From assembly GCA_963733765.1 (NCBI GenBank), contig CAVTEI010000003.1, forward strand, positions 3,100,001-3,164,000: DNA of 64,000 bases, written 5' to 3'. The position numbers were made by a program, and so were the translations under genes. Position 1 is the first letter of the stretch, and every line of letters begins with the position of its first letter. Shown piece by piece: positions 48,984-59,107 of this stretch. Under the pieces are notes generated by a model, which worked only from the letters and a program-made list of their open reading frames with translations, had not been told where the DNA came from and ran no database searches. Source of the DNA: DATKAS01 sp963733765. GTDB taxonomy: Bacteria; Actinomycetota; Acidimicrobiia; Acidimicrobiales; DATKAS01.

Positions 48984-50593
48984 ATGCCGACCGCTCGACG
49001 CTCCGAGGCGTTCGTTCTGGGCCTGGTGCCTGGAAAGCGAAGAGCCGACCCAACAGCAGCGCGAGGAGCTCGCCGCGAAGCTCTCGGAGCGAGCGGGCAC
49101 TGCGATCGTGGCCCGAGCGGTTCCGAAGCTCGAGGACGCGACGCTGCGGGCACCGCGCCTCGTGATTCCCGGAGCGTTGGCAGGCTGGTGCACGACCGAC
49201 ATCTGGGAGCGCGCGTTCCACGCCAAGGGGGCGCACTTCACCGATCGAACCCGTTCGTTCAACCTCGACTTCCCCAACCCGCCTGATGTCGTCGCGCATC
49301 CGCGCAGCGAAGCCGAGCTCGAGGCGACGGTCGACTGGTGCACCTCCGGCGGGCACGTCATGGTGCCCTACGGCGGTGGATCGTCGGTGGTGTGGGGAGT
49401 GAATCCGCCCGAAGCCGATGCGGTCGTGACGATCGCGCTCGACCAGCTCGACCAGGTGCTCGAGATCGACGAGGTGTCGCGGGCGGCGCGCATCCAGGGC
49501 GGCGTCTTCGGTCCGCACCTCGAGGATCAGCTGCGCCCGCACGGCTACACGCTCCGCCACTTCCCGCAGTCGTTTCGGTTCTCGACGCTCGGGGGATGGA
49601 TCGCGAACGCGCTCGGGTGGCCACTACGCCACGAACCACACTCACATCGACGACTTCGTCGAGTCGGTGCGGATGCTGACACCACAGGGGTGGTGGGAAT
49701 CACGTCGCTTGCCCGGCAGCGGCGCGGGGCCCTCGCCCGACCGCATGGTCATCGGCAGCGAGGGCATCCTCGGCGTCATCACCGAAGCGTGGATGCGCAT
49801 CCAACGCCGTCCCGAGTATCGGGCCACGGCCGGCGTCACGTTCGACTCGTGGCCGGCCGCGACCGAGGCCGTGCGACAGGTCGCGCAGGCGAAGCTGTGG
49901 CCGGCGAACCTGCGAGTGCTCGACCCCGCCGAGGCGCATCGAGCCGCCGGACTCGACGGCACCCAATCGCTGCTCATCATCGGCTTCGAGTCAGCCGACC
50001 TCACCCAGCGCCACAACATCGCGCAGGCCGTCGAGATCGTGCGGGGATGCGGCGGCCAAGTCGACGACGACGAGATCCGAGTCGCCGACGGCAGTGCTGC
50101 CCCCACCGGACGAGAGGGCGCCGTCGGCGCGTGGCGTGACGCGTTCATCGGCGTCGGCCTCGGCGTCGACACGAGCCTCGGCCTGGTCGCCGACACGTTC
50201 GAGACGGCGATCACATGGGATCGTTGGCCTGACCTCGATGCCCTCGTCCGCGATCGCGTCGGAGCGACGCTCCGCAAGGTGTTCGGTCACGAGCCGATGC
50301 TGTCGTGCCGGTTCACGCACGTGTACACCGACGGCCCGGCGCCCTATTACACGTGGTCGGGCATGGGACGACAGGGCTCGGAGATCTCGATGTGGGAGGA
50401 CGTGAAGCACGCCGCCGGAGAGGCCCTCCTCGAGGCGGGCGGCACGATCACCCACCACCACGCGGTTGGTCGCATGCATCGTCCCCAGTACGACCGGCAG
50501 CGCCCCGACCTCTTCGCCGACGCGCTGCGGGCGGCGAAGGCGACCGTCGACCCCGGCGGTCTGCTGAACCCCGGCGTCCTCATCGACCCCTGA
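48984..50593 (+). CDS. FAD-linked oxidase, alkyldihydroxyacetonephosphate synthase-like (two apparent frameshifts)
   Basis: VAO-type flavoenzyme: an N-terminal FWAWCLE segment, FAD-binding VMVPYGGGSSVVWGV and FGPHLEDQLRPHGYTLRHFP, the ADPS signature after STLGGWIA (GGHYATNHTHIDDFVESVR), GSEGILGVITEAWMRIQ, and the C-terminal HHHAVGRMH active-site segment ending in GGLLNPGVLI. Two insertions break the frame: an extra G near 48999-49005 and an extra A in the AA near 49611; removing each restores family sequence (SFWAWCLE; GGWIATRSGGHYAT). Either an ether-lipid synthase or a related 2-hydroxyacid/aryl-alcohol oxidase; the His triplet favours the former. 536 residues when repaired. Confidence 0.82.
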
Positions 50594-50669
50594 CCTCAAC
50601 GAGCGTTTGCGTCGCCAGCCCGACGTTATCGTCGGGCTCGGCGTGACGACGGTCACTGGGGGAAGCGAG

Positions 50670-51121
50670 ATGCGTGAGGTCGAAGGCAGTCTGTTGAGCA
50701 TCGCCGAGCGGGGTGAGGCGTTCGGCCACGGCTGCAACTGCGAAGGCGTGATGGGCGGGCTCGCCGCCAAGGTCGAGCGACGGTGGCCGGCGATGGCGGC
50801 CGAGTACCGAGCGCGATGCGATGACGGCACGTTCACCCTCGGCGGAGTGCTCCCCTGGCTCGACGAGGAAACGCTGGCGTCTGGATCTACAACCTCGCGA
50901 CGCAGCAGCGTCCAGGACCCGACGCCAGGCTCGAGGCGATCGCGGACTCGGTGCGAGCGGCGATCGACCACGCCCCGACGAACGGCGTCCGGACGATCTA
51001 TCTCCCGCGCATCGGCTCCGGCATCGGCGGTCTCGACTGGCACGACGTGCGCGCGACGCTCGAGAGGGTGGATGCCGAAGCCGCGGAGGTCGAGCTGGTG
51101 GTGGTGTCGCTGCCCAACTAG
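50670..51121 (+). CDS. macro-domain protein (apparent frameshift)
   Basis: The ADP-ribose-binding macro fold of the small Poa1p-like kind: GHGCNCEGVMGGLAAKV, then in a second frame VWIYNLATQQRPG and LPRIGSGIGGLDWHDVR, ending LVVVSLPN. One base is missing near 50879. The start is ATG 50670, preceded by GGGGGAAG; GTG 50643 is an alternative. Such proteins hydrolyse ADP-ribose 1''-phosphate or remove ADP-ribose from macromolecules. About 150 residues. The 3' end overlaps the convergent small membrane protein gene by four bases. Confidence 0.78.
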
Positions 51122-51312
51122 TCGAGAGTCGTCAGGATGATGAGGAACGCGACGATCGCGATCACGAAGACGATGCCGACGATCCACGCCCAGGACCCCC
51201 CGAGGTAGCCCTGCCGAACGTCGTGCTCGTACTGCTGGTTCTCGGGCGTCCCGACCTTCGCGAGGTGGCTGTGGTTGCCCTTCTTGCGCGGCCGGCTCGT
51301 GCTCGATCCCAT
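51118..51312 (-). CDS. small single-pass membrane protein
   Basis: 64 residues: a basic, hydrophilic N-terminus (GSSTSRPRKKGNHSHLAKVG), a Gly/Trp motif (GYLGGSWAW) and one C-terminal helix (IVGIVFVIAIVAFLIILTTL). Unrecognised. It overlaps the macro gene end by four bases, and the NUDIX gene stops 9 bases upstream on the same strand, so NUDIX and this gene may be one transcript. The clean charge-then-helix layout makes a real gene likely. Confidence 0.65.
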   Translation of the reverse strand: MGSSTSRPRKKGNHSHLAKVGTPENQQYEHDVRQGYLGGSWAWIVGIVFVIAIVAFLIILTTLD

Positions 51313-51321
51313 CCCGCCAAC

Positions 51322-51840
51322 CTAGCGGCGGTCCGACACAGCGAGGAGCGCCGCGACGCGGCGCAGCGACTCGCGCAGGTTCTCCTCCTCCGTGACCGCG
51401 AGCGCGTCCTCGACCGACAACCACTGCATCGGCGCATCGTCGCTCTCAGGCCGTGCCATCTCCGGCAGCGACGTCGCGAACACGTAGCGGACGTCCGCGT
51501 GCTCGTGCGCGGGCTCGCCCTTCCCGGCAGGCACGGGGACCACCACGACATGGAGGATCTCCGCAGTCGGCCACGCGACCAGATCCTCGAGTCCCGTCTC
51601 CTCGGCAGCCTCCCGCCGGGCGATCTCGAACGGGTCGCTCTCTCCGGGATCGCCGTGTCCGCCGACCTGCAGCCACGCCTGCTGGCGTTCATGCCACCGC
51701 AGGAGCACACGCCGGCTCGGCGGATGGACGATCACGGCCGAGCCGGTCACGTGAAGCGGGCGTGCGCGATCGAACGCATCCGCGCCGAGGAGCGACTGAA
51801 CGCGGTCGACGTCGCGGAGCTCCTCGCCGGAGCGGGGCAT
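51322..51840 (-). CDS. NUDIX hydrolase
   Basis: The complete Nudix box is present (GGHGDPGESDPFEIARREAA, then EETGL: G-x5-E-x7-REU-x-EE-x-G-U). N-terminal GSAVIVHPPSRRVLLRWHER forms the preceding strand pair. It hydrolyses a nucleoside diphosphate derivative; specificity is not readable. I start at ATG 51840 (MPRSGEEL) instead of 51876 because the latter would overlap the divergent monooxygenase gene. 172 residues, one frame. Confidence 0.88.
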   Translation of the reverse strand: MPRSGEELRDVDRVQSLLGADAFDRARPLHVTGSAVIVHPPSRRVLLRWHERQQAWLQVGGHGDPGESDPFEIARREAAEETGLEDLVAWPTAEILHVVVVPVPAGKGEPAHEHADVRYVFATSLPEMARPESDDAPMQWLSVEDALAVTEEENLRESLRRVAALLAVSDRR

Positions 51841-51868
51841 GTACGTCGCGAGCCAGGAGTCACCGGTG

Positions 51869-53503
51869 ATGCACAATCATGGCGTGGACGAGGAGCTGGA
51901 CGTCGTCGTCGTGGGTGCCGGCTTTGCGGGCCTCTACATGCTGCACAAGATGCGCGAGATCGGCATGTCCGCCCGAGCGTTCGAGGCCGGCAGCGGCGTC
52001 GGTGGCACGTGGTACTGGAACCGGTACCCCGGCGCACGATGCGACGTCGAGAGCATCGACTACACCTACTCGTTCTCCGAGGAGCTGCAGCGCGACTGGC
52101 GATGGTCGGAGCGTTATCCCGCCCAACCCGAGATCCTCCGCTACCTCAACTTCGTCGCCGACAAGTTCGACCTCAGGCGTGACATCCAGTTCGAGACGCG
52201 CGTCGAGTCGGCCATCTTCGACGACGACACGAACCGCTGGGTCGTCACGACCGACCAAGGCGATGTCGTCCGCGCGCAGTTCTGCGTCATGGCAACCGGC
52301 TGCCTCTCGACCCCGAAGCGACCGGGCCTCGACGGCGCTGAGATCTTCCAGGGCCCGACGTACCACACCGGTCAGTGGCCCCACGACGGCGTCGATTTCA
52401 CGGGCATGCGAGTCGGGATCATCGGCACCGGTTCGTCGGCGATCCAGTCGATACCGCAGATCGCCAAGCAGGCCTCGCAGCTCACCGTGTTCCAACGCAC
52501 ACCGAACTTCAGCATCCCCGCACACAACGGTCCGATCGATCACGAGCGCGAGCAGTGGAGTGACACGCACTTCGCCGAGTTCCGTGAGCTCGCCCGCCAG
52601 TCGGGCTTCGGAAGCTCCAACATCCTCAACCCGCAGCTGCTCTTCGACGCGACTCCGGAGGAGCGGGCCGCGGAGTTCGAACGGCGCTGGCAGATCGGCG
52701 GCGTCGCCTTCCTCGGCAGCTTCATCGACCTGCTGTTCAACGAGCAGGCGAACGAGATCGCCGCCGAGTTCGTGCGCGAGAAGATCCGCGCGACCGTGCA
52801 CGACCCTGAGGTCGCGGCGTCGCTCACGCCGACCGACCACCCGTTCGGCTCGAAGCGCCTCTGCGTCGACATCGACTACTTCGAGACCTACAACCGGCCG
52901 AACGTCACGCTCGTCGACCTGAAGACGACCCCCATCGTCGAGTTCACGCCCGCCGGCATCCGCACAACCGACGGCGACCACGAGCTCGACGCGATCGTCC
53001 TTGCCACGGGCTTCGATGCGATGACCGGCGCCTTGCTCAGCATCGACATCCGGGGCAACGACGGCGTCTCGCTACGCGACCGGTGGGCCGACGGACCGCG
53101 TACCTACCTCGGGCTGATGGTCGCTGGCTTCCCGAACCTCTTCACCATCACCGGGCCGGGCAGCCCCTCGGTGCTGAGCAACATGGTCATCTCGATCGAG
53201 CAGCACGTGGACTGGCTCGCGGAGTGCTTCACGCACCTGCGCGAGAGCGGCGTCGATCGCATCGAACCGACCGCGGACTCCGAGGAGCGGTGGGGACAGC
53301 ACGTCACCGAGATCGCCAACTTCACGCTCTTCCCCCGCGCGAACTCGTGGTACGTCGGTGCCAACATCCCGGGCAAGCCGCGGGTGTTCATGCCCTACGT
53401 CGGCGGCGTCGCCGTGTACCGCCAGCGGTGCGACGAGGTCGTGGCGAACGGCTACCAAGGGTTCGAGCTCACGAAGTCCCAGGCGGCGGCGGTCAGCCCC
53501 TGA
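51869..53503 (+). CDS. flavin-containing monooxygenase, Baeyer-Villiger type
   Basis: N-terminal FAD site VVVVGAGFAGLYMLHKMRE, the group-typical VGGTWYWNRYPGARCDV, the BVMO fingerprint F-x-G-x3-H-T-x2-W-P as FQGPTYHTGQWP, the NADPH site VGIIGTGSSAIQSIPQIA, and ATGFDAMTGALLSIDIRG. 544 residues, complete. It inserts oxygen into a ketone to make an ester or lactone with NADPH and O2; the cyclohexanone/steroid subgroup is likely. The start is ATG 51869, with AGGAG about eight bases upstream. The AraC regulator starts two bases after the stop, so the pair is probably one operon and the regulator may control it. Confidence 0.92.
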   Translation: MHNHGVDEELDVVVVGAGFAGLYMLHKMREIGMSARAFEAGSGVGGTWYWNRYPGARCDVESIDYTYSFSEELQRDWRWSERYPAQPEILRYLNFVADKFDLRRDIQFETRVESAIFDDDTNRWVVTTDQGDVVRAQFCVMATGCLSTPKRPGLDGAEIFQGPTYHTGQWPHDGVDFTGMRVGIIGTGSSAIQSIPQIAKQASQLTVFQRTPNFSIPAHNGPIDHEREQWSDTHFAEFRELARQSGFGSSNILNPQLLFDATPEERAAEFERRWQIGGVAFLGSFIDLLFNEQANEIAAEFVREKIRATVHDPEVAASLTPTDHPFGSKRLCVDIDYFETYNRPNVTLVDLKTTPIVEFTPAGIRTTDGDHELDAIVLATGFDAMTGALLSIDIRGNDGVSLRDRWADGPRTYLGLMVAGFPNLFTITGPGSPSVLSNMVISIEQHVDWLAECFTHLRESGVDRIEPTADSEERWGQHVTEIANFTLFPRANSWYVGANIPGKPRVFMPYVGGVAVYRQRCDEVVANGYQGFELTKSQAAAVSP

Positions 53504-53505
53504 GC

Positions 53506-54246
53506 ATGTATCGAGAGCGCCCGAGCTGTGTCCCCGGTGCCGTGCTCTGGACCGCGCCCGTCGACGGCACCGAGTCGCGGATCCTCCCTGATGGATGCAT
53601 GGACCTCATTTGGGTGGACGACGGCACCTTGATGGTGGCGGGTCCGGACACGCAGGCCTTCCTGTTTCGCGGTCGCGCGGGCACCACGTTGACCGGACTG
53701 CGGTTCGCTCCAGGCTTCGGGCCGACCGTGTTCGGCATCCCAGCCCACGCGCTCGTCAACACTCACGTCGATCTCGACGCAGTCTGGCCGGCACGCGACG
53801 TCGACGGGCTCGTCGACCGCCTCGAAGGCACGGGCCGTCCCGGCACCGTTCTCGAGGATGCCGTGCTCGAGATCGCACGTCGCGACAAGAAGCAAGTGCT
53901 CGTCGACGAGATCGTCGCGGAAGTGCGGTCGGGTCAGCGAGTTGCCGCCATCGCGGACACCGTCGGTCTCAGCAGCCGCCAGCTCCACCGCCGATGCCTC
54001 GACGTATTCGGCTATGGAGCGAAGACTCTCGGGCGCATCTTGCGGATGGTCGGCGCGCTCGATCTCGCCCGCGCCGGCGTCACGTTCGCCGACACCGCCG
54101 CGCGCACCGGCTACTTCGATCAGTCGCACATGGCACGCGAGGTGCACGAACTCACGGGCCTGCGCTTGGGTCAGCTCGTGGCTTCCGACGCGAGCGGCGC
54201 GAACAGGTCGACCGAGTTGCCGTCAGGGTCACGCACGACCGCGTAA
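53506..54246 (+). CDS. AraC-family transcriptional regulator
   Basis: An N-terminal effector domain (LPDGCMDLIWVDDGTLMVAG, GLRFAPGFGPTVFGIPA) of the kind found in DUF6597-type regulators, then an AraC DNA-binding domain (VAAIADTVGLSSRQLHRRCL, FADTAARTGYFDQSHMAREV). 246 residues from ATG 53506. The last about 25 residues (after LGLRLGQL-type sequence) are read through the 3' end of the convergent VOC gene, a 76-base overlap; the natural stop may have been lost by an indel. Confidence 0.85.
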   Translation: MYRERPSCVPGAVLWTAPVDGTESRILPDGCMDLIWVDDGTLMVAGPDTQAFLFRGRAGTTLTGLRFAPGFGPTVFGIPAHALVNTHVDLDAVWPARDVDGLVDRLEGTGRPGTVLEDAVLEIARRDKKQVLVDEIVAEVRSGQRVAAIADTVGLSSRQLHRRCLDVFGYGAKTLGRILRMVGALDLARAGVTFADTAARTGYFDQSHMAREVHELTGLRLGQLVASDASGANRSTELPSGSRTTA

Positions 54247-54578
54247 CGCTGGCCCCAGAACGCGTCCCACGGTTCGAGGTGGCCCTGGTACCCGTCCTGC
54301 ACGAGGGCCGCATAGGTCGTGTCGACCTCGGCCGGGCTGTCGCACAGGAAGGCGAGTCCGAGCCCGTGCCCTCCGGAGGGGGGTATCCAATCGGGGTCGA
54401 ACGACCGGACCACATCGGCCGTGTCCCACGCCATGCGCAGGCCACCCGGCAAGCTCGCCTCGACGTGCGGCTCCCCGTCCGCAGAGGCCGGGAGCTCGAC
54501 ACCGAGGCGGCGGTAGAAGGCGAGGGACCGGGCCATGTCGGCGACAACGACGCCGACCACATCGAGTCGAATGGTCAT
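54171..54578 (-). CDS. VOC-superfamily (glyoxalase/bleomycin-resistance) protein
   Basis: 135 residues with the paired beta-alpha-beta modules of the VOC fold: VVGVVVADMARSLAFYRRLG at the start and RYAVVRDPDGNSVDLFAPL at the end, the last with the usual DPDGN and metal Glu position replaced by Asp. It may be a metal-dependent enzyme or a small-molecule binder. The start is ATG 54578. Convergent with, and overlapping, the AraC gene. Confidence 0.85.
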   Translation of the reverse strand: MTIRLDVVGVVVADMARSLAFYRRLGVELPASADGEPHVEASLPGGLRMAWDTADVVRSFDPDWIPPSGGHGLGLAFLCDSPAEVDTTYAALVQDGYQGHLEPWDAFWGQRYAVVRDPDGNSVDLFAPLASEATS

Positions 54579-54613
54579 GGCCGCAACCTACGACGGCCTC
54601 GTCTGACCGTCTT

Positions 54614-54642
54614 GGACGAATCGGACAGGGCTCGCGGACGAA
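54614..54642 (+). promoter_or_regulatory. direct repeat upstream of the sigma-factor gene
   Basis: GGACGAA occurs at 54614-54620 and 54636-54642, 22 bases apart, with further similarity after each copy. It lies 58-86 bases before GTG 54700 in an otherwise empty 121-base gap, so it is a candidate regulator site or autoregulated promoter. Confidence 0.35.
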
Positions 54643-54699
54643 CCAGTCGGGTACGACTCTGGAATCAAGTCGAGGGACGCAGGCGCCGATCCTCTCCGG

Positions 54700-55281
54700 G
54701 TGGCAGAGACGCGCGACTTCAGCGCGATCATCGATGCGGCACGAGGCGGCGAGGGGTGGGCGGTTCGGCTGCTCTTCGAAGACCTGCAGCCCCGCCTGCT
54801 CCGCTATCTGGGCAGCCGCGCACGAGATGCGGCGGACGACATCGCCGGCGAGGTGTGGGAGGCCATCGCCCGAGGCATTGGCACCTTCGAGGGGGACGAG
54901 GCCGGATTCCGGGCATGGGCGTTCACGATCGCACGCCGCCGAGTCATCGAGGATTTTCGCCGGTCGACGAGGCGGAACACCGACCCCACAGCGGACGAGT
55001 ACTTTGCCGCGCTCCCTGCCCAGAGCGTCGTGGAGATCGAGGCCATCGACCGGATGTCCGCGCAAGAGGCTGTCGCTCTGGTGACCTCGACACTTTCTGA
55101 GGAGCAGGCCGAAGTGGTGCTTCTCCGAGTCGTCGCCGGACTCGACACTGCCCTTGTTTCCGAGATCCTCGGCCGCCCCGAGACCTGGGTGCGGGTCACT
55201 CAGCATCGGGCCCTCCGCAGGCTGGCGGACAGCCTCGGCCGGATGATCGGTGTAACGGAAGACTCCGCCCACGCGATATAG
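54700..55281 (+). CDS. ECF-type RNA polymerase sigma factor
   Basis: Region 2 (residues about 20-95: LFEDLQPRLLRYLGSRARDA, DDIAGEVWEAIARGIGTFEG, FRAWAFTIARRRVIEDFRR) binds the -10 and core polymerase; region 4 (about 125-180: ALVTSTLSEEQAEVVLLRVV, EILGRPETWVRVTQHRALRR) binds the -35. 193 residues from GTG 54700. The next gene starts 5 bases after the stop and encodes a membrane-like protein with a short cytoplasmic N-terminus, so it is the likely anti-sigma or regulated product. Confidence 0.88.
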   Translation: MAETRDFSAIIDAARGGEGWAVRLLFEDLQPRLLRYLGSRARDAADDIAGEVWEAIARGIGTFEGDEAGFRAWAFTIARRRVIEDFRRSTRRNTDPTADEYFAALPAQSVVEIEAIDRMSAQEAVALVTSTLSEEQAEVVLLRVVAGLDTALVSEILGRPETWVRVTQHRALRRLADSLGRMIGVTEDSAHAI

Positions 55282-55286
55282 AGGTC

Positions 55287-56265
<979 letters not shown>

Positions 56266-56285
<20 letters not shown>

Positions 56286-56766
56286 AGACCCCGACGTAGT
56301 CCGCGCGCTCCTGGTCGAGGCAGGCGCATGCCCATGGCAGCCGACGCCGCGGACGCGTGAGGTCGCACGGTATCGAATGGCTGACGACCTGCCACTCACG
56401 GGCGTCGTCGAACAGGGCGGTGCGCTCTTCCTGTACCAATGCGTGCTCGGGCACGCTGAGCAGGTCAACATCTGGACCTACACCCCGTTGCTTCCGCATG
56501 AGCACCGTGAGATCCACGACGCGACACCACGGCATGCGAGCATGCTCATCGCGCGGTTCAGCCGCCGCCCGGGTCAGATCGCGATCGCCCACCGCAGCGT
56601 GGGGCTCATCGCCATACGCCCGTTGAACGACGCAGAAGAGGCCGATGCTGAGGTGAACATGCTGTTCGGAGCGTTGCGCGAGTACTGGGCCGAGCTGCGT
56701 GCGCACGCCGAGCGCCTTCGGCGGGGTTGGAACACGCATCCCGTCGCCGCAACCACTTCTGTCTGA
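56266..56766 (+). CDS. hypothetical protein
   Basis: 166 residues, unrecognised. The start ATG 56266 lies inside the end of the previous gene (stop 56285), with GGAGG about seven bases upstream; the longer open frame back to 56185 only reads the GGCAAC repeat in another frame. Mixed alpha/beta composition, no membrane segment, a region VLGHAEQVNIWTYTPLLPHE in the middle and a charged helix AEVNMLFGALREYWAELRAH near the end. Overlap with the sigma-linked gene suggests the same operon. Confidence 0.65.
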
Positions 56767-56870
56767 CTCTCGCCCCGCATCGCGGGAAAATCCCCAGCCG
56801 CGGGAACCACACCACCGCACCGCGCCGTCCAACCGCGCACATAGCCACACTCCAGAGAAGGGGGCGGGAG

Positions 56871-57917
56871 ATGGTCGGACGGTTGAGTGCGGGGGTTGCG
56901 ATCGCGGTCTCGGGATTGGTCGCGGCGGCAGGGCCGGCGGGAGCATGCGGAGGTCTGGTCGGCGAGAACGGCTCGATCCAGCTCGTGCGCACCGCGACGC
57001 TCGCGGCCTACCACGACGGGATCGAGCGGTATGTGACGTCGTTCGAGTTCGTCGGAGAGGGGGCCGAGGTCGGCTCGATCGTGCCGTTGCCCGACATCCC
57101 GACCTCTGTCGAGCGCGGCGGTGACTGGACACTCCAGCGACTCTCGCTCGAGGTGGCGCCTCCCGCGGCCGAGCGCTTGTTCGCGACCGCCGCGAACGAC
57201 GCGGCGGGAGAAGCGGAGGTGCTGCTCGAGACGAAGATCGACGCCCTCGACATCACGATCCTTCGGGGAGGCGGCGACGAAGTCGGCAGGTGGGCGCTCG
57301 AGCACGGCTACTTCCTGACTCCCGACGCGCCCGAGGTGCTCGATTTCTACGCGGCGCGCAGCCCGATCTTCATGGCGGCGCGGTTCGACGCGACCCGTGC
57401 GCAAGAGCTCGGACAGACGAGCGGCGACGGCACACCGATCATGCTGACGATTCCCACGGACCAGCCGTGGGTGCCGCTGCGCATCCTCGCCCTTGGGCTC
57501 GACGCGACCCAGACCGTCGACGCGGACGTCTTCTTGCTCACCGACGACAAGCCGAAGCTGTTGGCCGGTGGCCGCGGGCTGAACCTCGAGCGCAGCGAGG
57601 CCGCGAGTACAGCGCTGCTCGACGACTTGCGCTCCGACAAGGGGATGGAGTGGACGCCGTCATCGATGTGGCTCACGTATCTGCGCGTGCAGGCGGAAGC
57701 CCGTGACCTCGTCTATGACCTCGCCGTCTCGACGAGCCCGACTGTGTCGCCATCGATCACCGACGTCGGCATCGACGTGCCCGAGGCCCGAGCGGTCACG
57801 GCCGGCAGTGCGGGGACGCCGGTGTGGCCGATCGCTGCGGGCGTGTCGGCCGCGATCGCTGCGTTCGTCGTGCTGCGGTCGCTGCGGCCGCGGTCATCAC
57901 GGGCGGACGCATCGTGA
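56871..57917 (+). CDS. DUF2330-like secreted/membrane protein
   Basis: A signal peptide (AGVAIAVSGLVAAAGPAGACGG) gives a mature protein starting near CGG, as in DUF2330 proteins. The ectodomain has repeated beta segments (YVTSFEFVGEGAEVGSIVPL, MLTIPTDQPWVPLRILALG), with a C-terminal helix (WPIAAGVSAAIAAFVVLRSL) and basic tail. 348 residues from ATG 56871, with GGGGGCGGGAG upstream. Function of the family is unknown. The stop overlaps the GTG of the cupredoxin gene (GTGA), so the two are coupled. Confidence 0.75.
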   Translation: MVGRLSAGVAIAVSGLVAAAGPAGACGGLVGENGSIQLVRTATLAAYHDGIERYVTSFEFVGEGAEVGSIVPLPDIPTSVERGGDWTLQRLSLEVAPPAAERLFATAANDAAGEAEVLLETKIDALDITILRGGGDEVGRWALEHGYFLTPDAPEVLDFYAARSPIFMAARFDATRAQELGQTSGDGTPIMLTIPTDQPWVPLRILALGLDATQTVDADVFLLTDDKPKLLAGGRGLNLERSEAASTALLDDLRSDKGMEWTPSSMWLTYLRVQAEARDLVYDLAVSTSPTVSPSITDVGIDVPEARAVTAGSAGTPVWPIAAGVSAAIAAFVVLRSLRPRSSRADAS

Positions 57918-58360
57918 TCTCAGTCGCTCGGCCCGTCATGGCGCTTGCACTCGGGCTCACCGTCGTCGGCATCGGGTACCGCATCGACCGTCCCGCCGGC
58001 AGCTCGAAGGCGCTCGGCCCCGGCGAGGTCACGGTCGAGATCGACATCGAGCACAGCCGGTTCCTCCCCGACGAGCTCGAGGTGCGCGAAGGGACGCTCG
58101 TGCGGTTCGTGCTCCACAACGAAGATCCGATCCGCCACGAGTTCGTGCTCGGGCCTGCTGAGGTGCATGCCCGGCACGCGACGGGCACGGAGGCGACCCA
58201 TCCCCCGGTTCCTGGCGAGGTCTCTCTCGACCCCGGCGAGACCGCGGAGACGATCTACCTCTTCGAGGAGGCGGGCCATCTCGAATACGTCTGCCACCTG
58301 CCGAAGCACGCTCAGTACGGGATGAGGGGCGCCGTGCACGTGACCGACGACTCGAAATAA
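57914..58360 (+). CDS. membrane-anchored cupredoxin
   Basis: 148 residues: an N-terminal helix (VMALALGLTVVGIGY) and a plastocyanin-like domain with type 1 copper ligands in order, His in DPIRHEFVLG, Cys and His in YVCHLPKH and Met in QYGM. It probably carries electrons outside the membrane. GTG 57914 overlaps the DUF2330 stop, so the two are probably partners. The end has two in-frame stops six bases apart (TAA, TAG). Confidence 0.85.
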   Translation: MISVARPVMALALGLTVVGIGYRIDRPAGSSKALGPGEVTVEIDIEHSRFLPDELEVREGTLVRFVLHNEDPIRHEFVLGPAEVHARHATGTEATHPPVPGEVSLDPGETAETIYLFEEAGHLEYVCHLPKHAQYGMRGAVHVTDDSK

Positions 58361-58375
58361 AAGTAGCGATTACTT
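58361..58375 (+). promoter_or_regulatory. candidate operator of the SDR/QueA-like/regulator operon
   Basis: AAGTA-GCGAT-TACTT is a perfect 5-bp inverted repeat with a 5-base spacer, in the only AT-rich stretch of this region, 38 bases before ATG 58413. The operon it precedes encodes its own HTH regulator (60171-60827), so autoregulation is plausible. Confidence 0.4.
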
Positions 58376-58412
58376 GTTCTTTGCGGTACCTTCACTCCAG
58401 AGAGGTGTCCGC

Positions 58413-59107
58413 ATGGAACAGCGCCAGTTGCGCTCGTCACCGGAGCATCCCAGGGGCTCGGCCTCGCGATAGCAGAGGCGCTGGCCGATCGGGGCTGGGC
58501 CATCGTGATCGACGCTCGGCGCGCCGATCGCCTCGAAGCAGCAGCTGCCTCCCTACCGACCCGGGCTTCGGTGACGGCGTTGGCAGGCGACATCACCGAC
58601 GCGCACCACCGTGACCAGCTGGTCGCCGCGGTCGACAAGCTCGGCCGGCTCGACCTCCTCGTCAACAACGCCAGCACGCTCGGCGCGAGCCCCCTTCCGT
58701 CGCTCGACACGATCGACCTCAACGTGCTCCGCAACGTGTACGAGGTGAACGTCATCGCTCCGCTCGCCTTGATCCAGCCCCTCCTCGGTCATCTCACGAA
58801 GTCGGGCGGCACGATCGTGAACGTCACGTCCGACGCCGCGGTCGAGCCGTACGAGCAGTGGGGCGGCTACGGCTCGTCGAAGGCCGCGCTCGAACACCTC
58901 ACGGCGATTCTCGCAGCAGAGCGCCCCGACCTCCGTGTGCTGATCGTCGACCCCGGCGACATGCAGACCGAGATGCACCAAGACGCGTTCCCGGGCGAGG
59001 ACATCTCGGACCGACCGCTACCGGCGACCGTCGTCCCTCACCTCGTCGCACTGTTGGAAAGCCACCGACCAAGTGGCCGGTATCGGCTCGCGGAGGTGGC
59101 GGCATGA
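58413..59107 (+). CDS. short-chain dehydrogenase/reductase (apparent frameshift at the start)
   Basis: Classical SDR: the Rossmann motif VALVTGASQGLGLAIAEALA, NNAS strand (LLVNNASTLG), the catalytic Ser in NVTSDAA and a Y-x3-K as YGSSKAA. ATG 58413 (with AGAGAGGTG upstream) is in another frame from the body; one base is missing between 58415 and 58426, and repair gives ME..PVALVTGA. Substrate unknown. The stop overlaps the QueA-like start (ATGA), making a coupled three-gene operon with the regulator. Confidence 0.82.
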
